DNA of 64,000 bases, from assembly GCF_000017405.1 (NCBI RefSeq), contig NC_009668.1:1328001-1392000 (forward strand), in the 5' to 3' direction. Position numbers and translations under genes: made by a program. Numbering within the stretch: position 1 is the stretch's first letter; each line of letters starts with the position of its first letter. The notes below the pieces were generated by a model, which searched no databases, was not told the origin of the DNA, and saw only the letters and a program-made list of their open reading frames with translations. This DNA comes from Brucella anthropi ATCC 49188 (GTDB lineage Bacteria > Pseudomonadota > Alphaproteobacteria > Rhizobiales > Rhizobiaceae). This document shows positions 53,570-62,249 of this stretch, one piece after another.

Positions 53570-54567
53570 ACCCCGCCGCCCCCGGTCGCAATACGCGGAT
53601 CAAGCCAGAGATAGATCAGGTCGATAAGGAAATTGACCACGATCACCATGACGGCGCTGACCAGAATGACGCCGAGCAGAAGCGGCGTATCGCGGCTTGC
53701 GACGGCCTCCTGTGCAAGCCGCCCCAGCCCCGGCACGGCGAAAACGCTTTCGATCACCACGCTGCCGCCGAGCATGGATGCGGCCTGCAAGCCCAGCACG
53801 GTAACGAGCGGCAGCAATGCATTCCGCGCCACGTGGCGCAGGACAATGTGCGCATGCGAAATGCCCCTCGCCCGCAAGGCGCGCACGAAATCCATGCGCC
53901 ACATGTCGGCCATGGCGGCGCGCATGACCCGCAGGTAAAGCGCCAGATAAATCACCGCCAGCGACACGACCGGCAGCACCAGATGACGCGCAATGTCGCC
54001 TGCCCGCGCCAACCCGTGCTTGCCGGAGGCAATCGTTTCAATGCCGCTCGACGGCAACCAGCGCAGCCTGATTGAAAACAGGATGACCAGCACGAGCGCC
54101 AGCCAGAAACCGGGGATCGCATAAAGAACCAGCGATGCCACGGAGAGAAACCGGTCGCGAAAGCTTCCGGGCTTCGCCCCTGCCACAATGCCAAGAAGCG
54201 ACCCCACGGCAAAAGACAAGGCAGTCGCCGCGCCCATCAAAAGAAGCGTGTTGGGCAAGCGCTCCAGTATAACGTCGAGAATGGGTCGATTGAAACTGAC
54301 GGACCAGCCGAGATTACCATGTGCAAGGGCTGCCAGATAGGCCCCGAGCCGATACCATATGGATTGATCCAGCCCCCAACGCGCGCGCATTTCGGCAATC
54401 GTTGCCGCATCACCGCCGAATGTTACGGCATAAGCGTCGACGGCATCGCCCGGCGCGCTTTCCAACATAAAAAAGCAGCCGACAATGACAATCAGCAGCA
54501 CCATAATGCTGCCGACCAATCGTTTGCGGAAAAGGGACAGAATCTGTTTCACGATGGCAGGATACAA
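53566..54567 (-). CDS. Peptide/nickel-type ABC transporter permease (DppB-like)
   Basis: The 333-residue permease has six spans, starting KRLVGSIMVLLIVIVGCFFML, and the DppB features LPNTLLLMGAATALSFAVGSLLGI and the EAA loop DFVRALRARGISHAHIVLRHVARNALLPLVTV. Its C-terminal VVNFLIDLIYLWLDPRIATG is typical. Together with the DppC-like permease it forms the channel of the five-gene operon. Confidence 0.9.
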   Translation of the reverse strand: MYPAIVKQILSLFRKRLVGSIMVLLIVIVGCFFMLESAPGDAVDAYAVTFGGDAATIAEMRARWGLDQSIWYRLGAYLAALAHGNLGWSVSFNRPILDVILERLPNTLLLMGAATALSFAVGSLLGIVAGAKPGSFRDRFLSVASLVLYAIPGFWLALVLVILFSIRLRWLPSSGIETIASGKHGLARAGDIARHLVLPVVSLAVIYLALYLRVMRAAMADMWRMDFVRALRARGISHAHIVLRHVARNALLPLVTVLGLQAASMLGGSVVIESVFAVPGLGRLAQEAVASRDTPLLLGVILVSAVMVIVVNFLIDLIYLWLDPRIATGGGGV

Positions 54568-54584
54568 TCAATCGGAAAGGTTCG

Positions 54585-56204
54585 TCACTGTTCCAGCCAC
54601 GTATCCGCCCAGTTGGAAACTGCCCAGCGCGGGTTGCTGGAAACATTCTTCACGCGGTCGCGAGCAACGGTGATGAAACCCCATTCCGCAACATTGATGA
54701 GCGGCAAATCTGCGTCCACCATCTGCTGGAACTGATGATAGAGCGCCGTGCGCTTTTTCTCATCGATTTCGCGTGCGGCTTTGGCGATCAGCGCATCCAG
54801 TTCAGCATTGGCATAGCCGCCCTGATTGGAAAACGGCACGCCTGCCGGGATACCGCCCTCAACCAGAATTGTCGTGGATATGGCCGGATCACCACGATAA
54901 ACCGTCGGCGCAATGGCCAGATCAAAATCGTGGTCAGTGTAAACTGCCTTCTGGTGCGCGGCGGAATCGTTGTTGACGATGCGCGCATCGATGCCGACTG
55001 CAGCGAGCGCCTGCCGCAGATAATCACCGAACTGTTTCGTTTCGTTGAAATAGGGCGCCGGAAGAAGCTTGAGCGTGAAGCGCGTTCCGTCCTTGCCCCG
55101 CTCGTAACCAGCCTCGTCCAGAAGCGCATTCGCTTTCGCGACGTCGAACGGATAGGACGGCACGTCATCGGTATAGAACTGGCTGTCATAACGCGGCACA
55201 GGACCGGTCGAGGTCTTGGCGTAACCGAGGAAAATTGTCTTCACCACGAAATCGCGATCAATGGCATGGGCGACTGCCTGCCGAACCTTCAGGTTCGCCA
55301 GTTCCTTGCGGCGATGGTTGATCTCCACCACGAGCTGGTAGGTCAGCGCTTCATAGCCCTTGGAGATGACCGTGAGGCCCGGAACCTTCGAAATTCGGTC
55401 CAGATCGGCGAGCGGCACGGCGGAGAAAGCAGCCAGATCGACTTCTTCGGCCTCCAGCGCGCCAGCCGCTGCGGCGCGATCCGGCAGCACGCGATAGACA
55501 ATCTCGTCCAGATAAGGCTCACCCTTGCCCCAATAATCGTCGTTGCGCGTCAGCCGGTAATATTCGCCGGTCTTATGTTCGGCATATTTGAACGGGCCGG
55601 TGCCTACGAGCTTTTCATTGGCCGGGTTGGCCATGATGTCACTACCCGCGAAGACATGCTTCGGCAGCACTGCCGTCAGCGCCGGCAGGGCATTGCGGAT
55701 AAGCTGGAAGGGCGTCGGCTCGGAGAAATGGAAAACGGCAGTGAGGTCGTCTGGCGTTTCAACCTTTTCCAGCGCCTTGAACACAACACGGCCCAGGTTT
55801 TGCAGCGGTTTCCAGACTTCCATGGCCGAAAATGCCACATCCGCCGATGTGAACGGCTTGCCGTCATGCCATTTAACGCCTTCGCGCAGACGGAACCTCA
55901 CCGTCAGCCCGTCGGCGGAGCCTTCCCAGCCTGTCGCAAGCCGTGGCGCGAGACCATTTTCGCCCTCGAAGGACGTTTCCGCCAGAGGTTCGATCACCTT
56001 GCTTGCGATAAAGAAAACGCCATTGGAGGCCACGATGGCCGGGTTCAGATTACGTGGCTCTGAATCTGCGGCCACAACCAGCCGCCCACCTTTCTGCGCT
56101 TCACCAGCCGCATTCGACCGTTGCGGCCAGACGGCGACAGCGGCCAAAGCGGTCGATCCCGCCAGAAAAGCCCTACGTGACAGAACCAGTTGAGCCATAT
56201 CCAT
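54585..56204 (-). CDS. Peptide/nickel-type ABC transporter binding protein, Tat signal
   Basis: The 539-residue protein is an SBP_bac_5 (DppA/OppA/NikA-class) binding protein. The N-terminus LSRRAFLAGSTALAAVAVWP (8-27) is a twin-arginine-type signal. The family block GLAPRLATGWEGSADGLTVRFRLREGVKWHDGKPFTSADVAFS (about 82-124) follows. The last gene-order position next to the permease makes it the receptor of this importer. Ligands of this class vary (peptides, nickel, opines, sugars), and none is specified by the sequence. Confidence 0.9.
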   Translation of the reverse strand: MDMAQLVLSRRAFLAGSTALAAVAVWPQRSNAAGEAQKGGRLVVAADSEPRNLNPAIVASNGVFFIASKVIEPLAETSFEGENGLAPRLATGWEGSADGLTVRFRLREGVKWHDGKPFTSADVAFSAMEVWKPLQNLGRVVFKALEKVETPDDLTAVFHFSEPTPFQLIRNALPALTAVLPKHVFAGSDIMANPANEKLVGTGPFKYAEHKTGEYYRLTRNDDYWGKGEPYLDEIVYRVLPDRAAAAGALEAEEVDLAAFSAVPLADLDRISKVPGLTVISKGYEALTYQLVVEINHRRKELANLKVRQAVAHAIDRDFVVKTIFLGYAKTSTGPVPRYDSQFYTDDVPSYPFDVAKANALLDEAGYERGKDGTRFTLKLLPAPYFNETKQFGDYLRQALAAVGIDARIVNNDSAAHQKAVYTDHDFDLAIAPTVYRGDPAISTTILVEGGIPAGVPFSNQGGYANAELDALIAKAAREIDEKKRTALYHQFQQMVDADLPLINVAEWGFITVARDRVKNVSSNPRWAVSNWADTWLEQ

Positions 56205-56635
56205 TGCCCCGCAATCACATTTTCATTTGACGACTTTTTATACCAGTCACCCGTAAATGACAGGATCAAAACCTGTTACCGGAACAATAAATATCGAAAA
56301 ACACTTCGCTTTCCGGCATCTTTAACCGTCAAGTAAAAATGATATTTCAATTATTTGCTAGCTTATTAATGAAGTATTTCAACCTATGCGTTTGAATTAT
56401 TTTTTCGATTAAACCCAATTTAAAGAAAATCCCCTCTTGCCAAACAGGGCTTCTTCCGTAGATCATGGTTAATTATGTGTTGTCGTATTTCGTGAGCTTC
56501 ATTTCGACACGGCACGCATAGACCACTGAAGAGCAATTCATGGCTCTTATTTGAATGCATTTGTGCGCCCCATTTCATTCATCTGGCCGCAAATGCCCCC
56601 TGAAAGCTGAACCCATTGGAAGAGAGGAAACAGAA
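56205..56635. other. AT-rich intergenic region
   Basis: It carries the promoter of the minus-strand ABC operon and of the plus-strand 114-residue gene. From 56300 to 56530 it is strongly AT-rich, in contrast to its neighbours. No ORF, RNA or clear hairpin is visible. Confidence 0.4.
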
Positions 56636-56980
56636 ATGTCTAGTTTGCTGCCCCCGCTTCATGACGGTCACGCACCGATCTATCTCCATCATGCATTCCA
56701 GGATGCGGTCGATGCTTATGAAGATTGGGCTCTGGAAACGACCGAACCGTCCGTTCAGGTCAACGGCAAGGTCACACGGATCAGTGTCATCTTCCGCCGC
56801 CTGTGGAACTGCACCGACATGGTGCCGCGCCACACGCTGGAAGCGCTGAGGGATATCGTCCCGACCGGCATCATCCATGCTGAACACTGGAAGGAAACGC
56901 CCACATTTGCAGAAGCTGCCCGCATCATGCGTGCTGCTCTGGAAGGGCGCAAGGCACGACGGCTCCCGGTCGTGTGCTGA
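56636..56980 (+). CDS. Small protein of 114 residues, unknown function
   Basis: The ATG at 56636 follows AGAGGAAACAGAA. The protein is acidic and mixed alpha/beta, with the core LHHAFQDAVDAYEDWALETT, a segment GKVTRISVIFRRLWNCTDMVPRHTLEALRDI, and a C-terminal helix FAEAARIMRAALEGRKARRL. I recognise no family; proteins of this size and pattern occur as conserved hypotheticals in Rhizobiales. It is followed by its own terminator and is monocistronic. Confidence 0.7.
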   Translation: MSSLLPPLHDGHAPIYLHHAFQDAVDAYEDWALETTEPSVQVNGKVTRISVIFRRLWNCTDMVPRHTLEALRDIVPTGIIHAEHWKETPTFAEAARIMRAALEGRKARRLPVVC

Positions 56981-57000
56981 TTTCCTGAAACCCATAAAGG

Positions 57001-57026
57001 AAACGGGCGGATTTTCCGCCCGTTTT
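57001..57026 (+). terminator. Terminator after the 114-residue gene
   Basis: AAACGGGCGG/CCGCCCGTTTT around an ATTTT loop, with a T-run, 20 bases after the stop. Confidence 0.9.
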
Positions 57027-57202
57027 GCATTCAACTGCTGATCCTTCGACAAGCTCAGGAAGAAGTTCGACGGTTCTGGATGAGGGAAGCCGAGCCTATG
57101 CAGCCACCAGCGCTTGAGAGCCTGAATCAAAAAGCTGCATGATCACCGGAACGCAGACAAATTGCCATTTGCAGCCACACAGGATGGCTTTTGGAACAGG
57201 CT

Positions 57203-57625
57203 CTAAACAACAGGATCAAGTTTGCGGAAGCGCACGCGGGCGCTGCGTTCGATGGCGGCAACGGTCAGTTCATCCAGTGTCCAGCGGTCACGCAGCATCT
57301 GGAGAAATTCCAGTTCTTCCTGCTCCACATGGAGATCGGCAGCAGCGACTTCGACAGCCAGCGCATAGGCCGTATCGTAGAGACGTTCCGGCAGTGCTTC
57401 ATGGGCAAGGTCGAGAATTTTTTCCAGGCCGTCTTCATCGGCAAGAAGCGCATAGCAATCATTGGCAATCTGCGGCAGGCGCCCGGTATCGAAACCGCGG
57501 AAAACCGGCAGGCGCGTCACCACATTGCCGATGGATTCCAGCTCGGCATCGGTCATGGTGGTGTCGGCGGCAGACGTCGTAATCATAATATAGACGAGTG
57601 CATCCTGCTGGGTGATCTTTTTCAT
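57203..57625 (-). CDS. TerB-like tellurite-resistance-fold protein
   Basis: The 140-residue all-helical protein has the TerB-like pattern ALVYIMITTSAADTTMTDAELESI (acidic, about 9-32) and AVEVAAADLHVEQEELEFLQMLRDRW (about 90-115), which is repeated helical hairpins with Asp/Glu metal-type positions. TerB-fold proteins bind divalent metals; the physiological role of stand-alone members is unknown. I start at ATG 57625 (CAGGAG upstream). No other ter genes are near. Confidence 0.8.
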   Translation of the reverse strand: MKKITQQDALVYIMITTSAADTTMTDAELESIGNVVTRLPVFRGFDTGRLPQIANDCYALLADEDGLEKILDLAHEALPERLYDTAYALAVEVAAADLHVEQEELEFLQMLRDRWTLDELTVAAIERSARVRFRKLDPVV

Positions 57626-57822
57626 CGGGTACTCCTGCACAACAATAGCCGGAATCAACTTCAACGGCCCAAATTGTTTTGAAAGTTAGGAAGCCGCATC
57701 CCGTTGCGCAAGGAAATTCGGTCGCAACCGTTGACGGACAGTGGTTGCCGCGCCATAGAGCAGTATGCGCCTCCCTTGCGCGCAAGTTTTCAATGAATAA
57801 ACTTTCTTCACAGGATTAAACC

Positions 57823-59478
57823 ATGACCTCGCACCGCCTTCCCGACATCACGCTGACCCCGGAACTGACCGCGGCGGCTGCGGAAGCGAAAGCATGGCCT
57901 TTTGAAGAAGCGAAGAAAATCCTCAAGCGTTATGCAAAGACCGGCCTGCCGGAAACGGTGATTTTCGAGACCGGTTATGGCCCTTCCGGCCTGCCGCATA
58001 TCGGCACGTTTGGCGAAGTGGCGCGTACCTCTATGGTGCGCCACGCCTTTCGCATCCTGACCGAAGACAAGGTCAAGACACGCCTGATCTGCTTCTCCGA
58101 CGATCTCGACGGCATGCGCAAAATCCCGGACAATGTGCCGGACAAGGCAGCCCTTGAACCCTATCTGCAGATGCCGCTTTCCGCCGTTCCGAACCCGTTC
58201 GGTGGCGACTACAAGAGCTTTGCGGACCATAACAACGCCATGCTGTGCCGCTTCCTCGACACTTTCGGCTTCGATTATGAATTCGCCAGCGCGACGGAAT
58301 ATTACCAGTCCGGCAAGTTCGACGCCGTGCTTCTCAAGGCTGTCGAGCGCTATGACGACATCATGAAGGTGATGCTGCCGACGCTCGGCGAAGAGCGTCA
58401 GGCGACCTACAGCCCATTCCTGCCGATCTCGCCGAAGTCTGGTCGCGTGCTTTACGTGCCGATGAAGAGCGTGGATGCCAAGGCTGGCACCATCACGTTC
58501 GACGATGAGGACGGCGTTGAAACCACGCTGTCCGTCACAGGCGGCAAGGTGAAGCTGCAATGGAAGCCGGATTTCGGCATGCGCTGGGCAGCGCTCGGCG
58601 TCGATTTCGAAATGTTCGGCAAGGACCACCAGACCAATGCGGGCGTTTATGACCGCATCTGCGAAATCCTCGGCGGTCGCGCGCCGGAACATTTCGTCTA
58701 CGAACTGTTCCTCGACGAGCTGGGCCAGAAGATTTCCAAGTCCAAGGGCAACGGCATTTCCATCGATGAATGGCTGGCCTATGCGCCGACTGAAAGCCTT
58801 GCGCTTTACAATTTTCAGAAGCCGAAGACCGCCAAGCGGCTTTACTTCGATGTCATCCCGAAGGCGGTGGACGAATATTTCACCTATCTCTCGGCCTATG
58901 AGCGTCAGGAATGGAAGGACCGGCTGAACAATCCGGTCTGGCACATTCATTACGGCAACCCGCCGAAGGTGAACCTGCCAGTCACTTTCGCGCTGATGCT
59001 CAATCTGGTCAGCGCATCGAATGCCGAAAATCCGGCTGTGCTGTGGGGTTTCATCTCGCGCCACGTGCCGGGCGTTACGCCGGAAAACAATCCGGAACTC
59101 GATGCGCTCGTCGGCTATGCGATCCGCTACTTCAACGATTTCGTGAAGCCGACCAAGCAGTTCCGCGCGCCGGATGATGTGGAACGGGCAGCCCTTGAAG
59201 CATTGGATGCGAAGCTCGCAACGCTGCCTGCCGGCACTGATGGCAACGACATCCAGAACGCCATTCTTGACGTCGCCCGTGCCATTGAGCGTTATCAGGA
59301 CCACACCAAGAAAAGCCCGGAAGGCGGTCCCGGCGTTTCGGTTTCCTTCTTCCAGATGCTCTATGAAGTGCTGATCGGCCAGGAACGCGGACCACGTTTC
59401 GGCTCCTTCGTCGCGCTTTATGGCATCGACGAAACCCGCGCGCTGATCAAAAAGGCGCTGGCTGGCGAACTGGCCTAA
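57823..59478 (+). CDS. lysK: Class I lysyl-tRNA synthetase
   Basis: The 551-residue enzyme is the class I (Rossmann-type) LysRS, unrelated to the class II enzyme of most bacteria. Its HIGH motif is HIGT (59-62, in [15 protein letters not shown]) and its KMSKS motif is KISKS (303-307). The C-terminal anticodon-binding region is alpha-helical. Class I LysRS occurs in archaea and scattered bacteria including alphaproteobacteria. The gene is monocistronic and ends in a strong terminator. Confidence 0.96.
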   Translation: MTSHRLPDITLTPELTAAAAEAKAWPFEEAKKILKRYAKTGLPETVIFETGYGPSGLPHIGTFGEVARTSMVRHAFRILTEDKVKTRLICFSDDLDGMRKIPDNVPDKAALEPYLQMPLSAVPNPFGGDYKSFADHNNAMLCRFLDTFGFDYEFASATEYYQSGKFDAVLLKAVERYDDIMKVMLPTLGEERQATYSPFLPISPKSGRVLYVPMKSVDAKAGTITFDDEDGVETTLSVTGGKVKLQWKPDFGMRWAALGVDFEMFGKDHQTNAGVYDRICEILGGRAPEHFVYELFLDELGQKISKSKGNGISIDEWLAYAPTESLALYNFQKPKTAKRLYFDVIPKAVDEYFTYLSAYERQEWKDRLNNPVWHIHYGNPPKVNLPVTFALMLNLVSASNAENPAVLWGFISRHVPGVTPENNPELDALVGYAIRYFNDFVKPTKQFRAPDDVERAALEALDAKLATLPAGTDGNDIQNAILDVARAIERYQDHTKKSPEGGPGVSVSFFQMLYEVLIGQERGPRFGSFVALYGIDETRALIKKALAGELA

Positions 59479-59500
59479 GTGCCCAGACACGACAGGAAAC

Positions 59501-59525
59501 AGCCCCGGTTTTCCGGGGCTTTTTT
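59501..59525 (+). terminator. Terminator of the LysRS gene
   Basis: AGCCCCGG/CCGGGGCT with a TTTT loop is followed by TTTTTT, 22 bases after the stop. Confidence 0.95.
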
Positions 59526-60029
59526 CATTGGATGACCGACGTTGCCTTGGCCACATACCCATGCGCTGAACAAGCGCCGGATCTGCGGGCTCTGCGCGGT
59601 ATCAATACCCTCCGCCGCCCAGCTGCTATCTATCACTCGACCCCAATATGCCTGGGATGATGAGCAACGACGCTTCCTATGCTGAACCAATCCTGTTGAT
59701 GAGCCATGTTGGCACTCCCGGTCACCTATTCACTTCTGCGCTCCGGCGCCGGAGTATTTCAAAGTAAGTTTAAATATACTCTTGATTGTCATTTTCGACT
59801 TTTCTTGTATTAACATATGTTAATCTGGAATAATCTCTATTAAATAATGGCACCGGAATATAAACCAAAGATTATTTGGTAATCCCACCATCATCTGTGA
59901 TAGGATGTATGGATAGTATCCAATCTTCACACACAGTGCGAGCATCCCTTTACTCCATCGAATGCTAGATTCGATGGACATTCGGAACTGTCGAGAAGAC
60001 CTCCGACGATTGAAGAAACGGAGCCTGCA
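59526..60029. other. Long AT-rich intergenic region upstream of the LuxR-type gene
   Basis: The 500 bases contain no convincing ORF. From 59760 to 59890 the region is strongly AT-rich with TTAATCT and TAATTT runs. It probably holds the promoter of the LuxR-type gene; no repeat or hairpin stands out. Confidence 0.4.
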
Positions 60030-60785
60030 GTGTCAACCGAGTTTGAAAAGATACGGCGCACAGTGCGCAGACGTCGGACCATGATCATCGTGGCCAAACA
60101 TACGCTCGTGCGGACATCCATTGTAAAATTCCTGGAATACGAACTTGCCGATTGTAATGTCGTTGGCATGGCCTCTTTAACAGAACTGGTCAAAGCCAGC
60201 AGACGTGACATAGCTCTCATTGCGTTGGATCTGGGAGGCAGGGCGATGGATAGCTCCGCACTGCGGGAAGAGCTCCTCACCGTTGAGAGCCACTTTCAGG
60301 GGGCGTCGATTGCTCTTTTTTCCAACAAAGACGATGTTCTGCTGGAGTCACAAGCGATTAAAATGGGCGTGCGAGGGTTCTTTACGTCGTCCCTTCCGGT
60401 AGAGATCGCTCTGGCTGGCATTCGGCTGGTGCTTGCGGGAGGCATATTCTGTCCGCATCCGCAGGGCGCTCAGAGTACGATTCAAACAACGATCTCCCTC
60501 AAAGATAGGTCAACGACTGAATTGGCCGACGATGGAACCGATAGTGTGAACTACAGCTGGTGCCAGCCAGCCATTACCGGTTTCACACCGCGGGAAGTTG
60601 ACGTTCTGACTGAGTTGCAGCGCGGTCATTCAAACAAGGTCATTGCTGAGAAGCTCAATCTTTCCGGCAATACCGTGAAGATGCACTTGCAGCATATTAT
60701 GCGTAAACTACATGTTCAGAACAGAACCGAAGTCGTTCTATTGCTTGGTGCCAAAGCGACTGCCAATGGGAGCGCCATTCAATAG
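60030..60785 (+). CDS. LuxR-type regulator with degenerate receiver domain
   Basis: The 251-residue protein starts with GTG (GGAG upstream). Residues about 17-140 have a receiver-like fold, but the acid pocket is lost (MIIVAKHTLV, residues 18-27, where active receivers have two acidic residues). A possible acceptor Asp67 is in IALIALDLGG, and the conserved switch Lys is replaced (GFFTSSLP). A LuxR helix-turn-helix follows: TPREVDVLTELQRGHSNKVIAEKLNLSGNTVKMHLQHIMRKLHVQNRTEVVLL. It is convergent with the type I secretion pair, 11 bases apart. It likely acts without normal phosphorylation. Confidence 0.85.
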   Translation: MSTEFEKIRRTVRRRRTMIIVAKHTLVRTSIVKFLEYELADCNVVGMASLTELVKASRRDIALIALDLGGRAMDSSALREELLTVESHFQGASIALFSNKDDVLLESQAIKMGVRGFFTSSLPVEIALAGIRLVLAGGIFCPHPQGAQSTIQTTISLKDRSTTELADDGTDSVNYSWCQPAITGFTPREVDVLTELQRGHSNKVIAEKLNLSGNTVKMHLQHIMRKLHVQNRTEVVLLLGAKATANGSAIQ

Positions 60786-60796
60786 GCGCAGATAAT

Positions 60797-62236
60797 TCAG
60801 TTTTCGCGGAAAGCCCGGTGAAAACTGTCCAGCAATGGCCTGACAGCATAAAGTGCGACACTGCTTTCCCCGGTTTCTATCAGGGCCTGCACAGGCATTC
60901 CGGGGATCATTTCCACGTCTCCGGCCTGCATCAGTTCATCGTCGGTCACGCGGATCGTCGCGGCATAATAGGGCTGCCCGGTCTGTTTATCGATAAGCCG
61001 GTCGGCCGAAACATATGTCACTTGTCCTTCCAGAAGAGGCACGCGTCGCTGATCATAGGGCAAAAGATGCACCTGAGCGTTCAAGCCGGGACGCACAAGG
61101 TTGATATCCTCGGGCCGAACATGCGCTGACACGATCATGTTGCCATCCTGCGGCACCAGATCCAGCAACGGCTCGCCTGCCCCGATAACGCCGCCCGTCG
61201 TGTGGATGCGCAAATCCATGACAATCCCGTTTTCGGGCGCCTTGATATCTGTCCGGATCAGTTGATCGTTGATCGCGCGGTATCGTTCGCTTAACAGGAA
61301 AAGCTGGTTTTCGGTCTCGCGCAGTTCCTTTGCGATCTCGTTTTGGCGATCACTCTCCAGCTTGACGAGATTGGCCTGCGCTTCATTAATCACCTGATAA
61401 GCGCGGGACATCTGAGCTATGGTCTCTCCCAGCTGTCCGTCCAGATCAGCTTTCTCGCGTGCGAGATTCAATACGCTCGTTTTGCGCTCGAGCCCCTTTT
61501 TCACAAGCGGATTTATCATGTCCAGTTGCTGGCGCGTGATCTCGATGCGGGACGACAAGGCCATTTTTTGCGCCGCCAATCCGGTTATCTCTTCCTTCAC
61601 CTGCCCCATTTTCTCGTGCGTTATGGCAATTTCAGATCGATAGACGTCGCGACGGGCTTCAAATATTCTTCGTTGTCCGACGACAATGGCGTTGACTGCC
61701 GGATTGTGCGGCGCGAGTTGTTCCAGCTCCGGTGGAAACAAAAGTTGCATCTCGTTCGCCTGTTCAGCGACCAGCCGAGCCCGGCTCGCCTGCGCGTCCC
61801 ACAGCTGGCCCTGAATGCCAACCAGCTCCGTCCTGGGTTTTGTATCGTCCAGCTTGATCAGAATCTGACCGTTGGAGACCAAATCGCCATTGTGGACATA
61901 GATCTGCTGAACAATACCGCCTTCCAGATGCTGAATGGTCTTGCGGCTGGATTCCGCTTCGACAACACCCACAGCGACCGCCGCACTTTTAAGCGGTGCG
62001 AAAACTGCCCATATTCCGAAGCCTGCAACGAATATCAATACGAGCAGGTTTCCTGTCCAGGCCACGCCGCGCAGCCTTGGCCGTGATGTAAGCGGCGTTG
62101 GCAAAGTGTTTTTCCCAGGCAGCAACAGCGGTAAAGACGGGAGCTTCAGCTGTATTGCCCGCAAACGAGCCAGCAGCAGCGAATACTTCAATGCATTTGC
62201 TACCTTCGCCGGGAGTTCGATGGGAACGAGGGTCAT
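60797..62236 (-). CDS. HlyD-family type I secretion membrane-fusion protein
   Basis: The 479-residue protein has a cytoplasmic tail, one membrane anchor (GNLLVLIFVAGFGIWAVFAP, about 64-83), and a periplasmic part with the HlyD/PrsE pattern VGVVEAESSRKTIQHLEGGIVQQIYVHNGDLVSNG, a long coiled coil (about 175-330), and the C-terminal GMPVQALIETGESSVALYAVRPLLD. It links the inner-membrane ABC exporter to an outer-membrane TolC. I start at ATG 62236. The ABC gene lies 13 bases upstream, so the two are cotranscribed. No RTX substrate or TolC gene is in the window. Confidence 0.9.
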   Translation of the reverse strand: MTLVPIELPAKVANALKYSLLLARLRAIQLKLPSLPLLLPGKNTLPTPLTSRPRLRGVAWTGNLLVLIFVAGFGIWAVFAPLKSAAVAVGVVEAESSRKTIQHLEGGIVQQIYVHNGDLVSNGQILIKLDDTKPRTELVGIQGQLWDAQASRARLVAEQANEMQLLFPPELEQLAPHNPAVNAIVVGQRRIFEARRDVYRSEIAITHEKMGQVKEEITGLAAQKMALSSRIEITRQQLDMINPLVKKGLERKTSVLNLAREKADLDGQLGETIAQMSRAYQVINEAQANLVKLESDRQNEIAKELRETENQLFLLSERYRAINDQLIRTDIKAPENGIVMDLRIHTTGGVIGAGEPLLDLVPQDGNMIVSAHVRPEDINLVRPGLNAQVHLLPYDQRRVPLLEGQVTYVSADRLIDKQTGQPYYAATIRVTDDELMQAGDVEMIPGMPVQALIETGESSVALYAVRPLLDSFHRAFREN

Positions 62237-62249
62237 GACGAGGCATCCC

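Noticed and set aside
57808..59562. Long minus-strand frame (584 codons) opposite the LysRS gene
   Set aside because: Antisense shadow of a GC-rich gene; no signal, domain or ribosome site.
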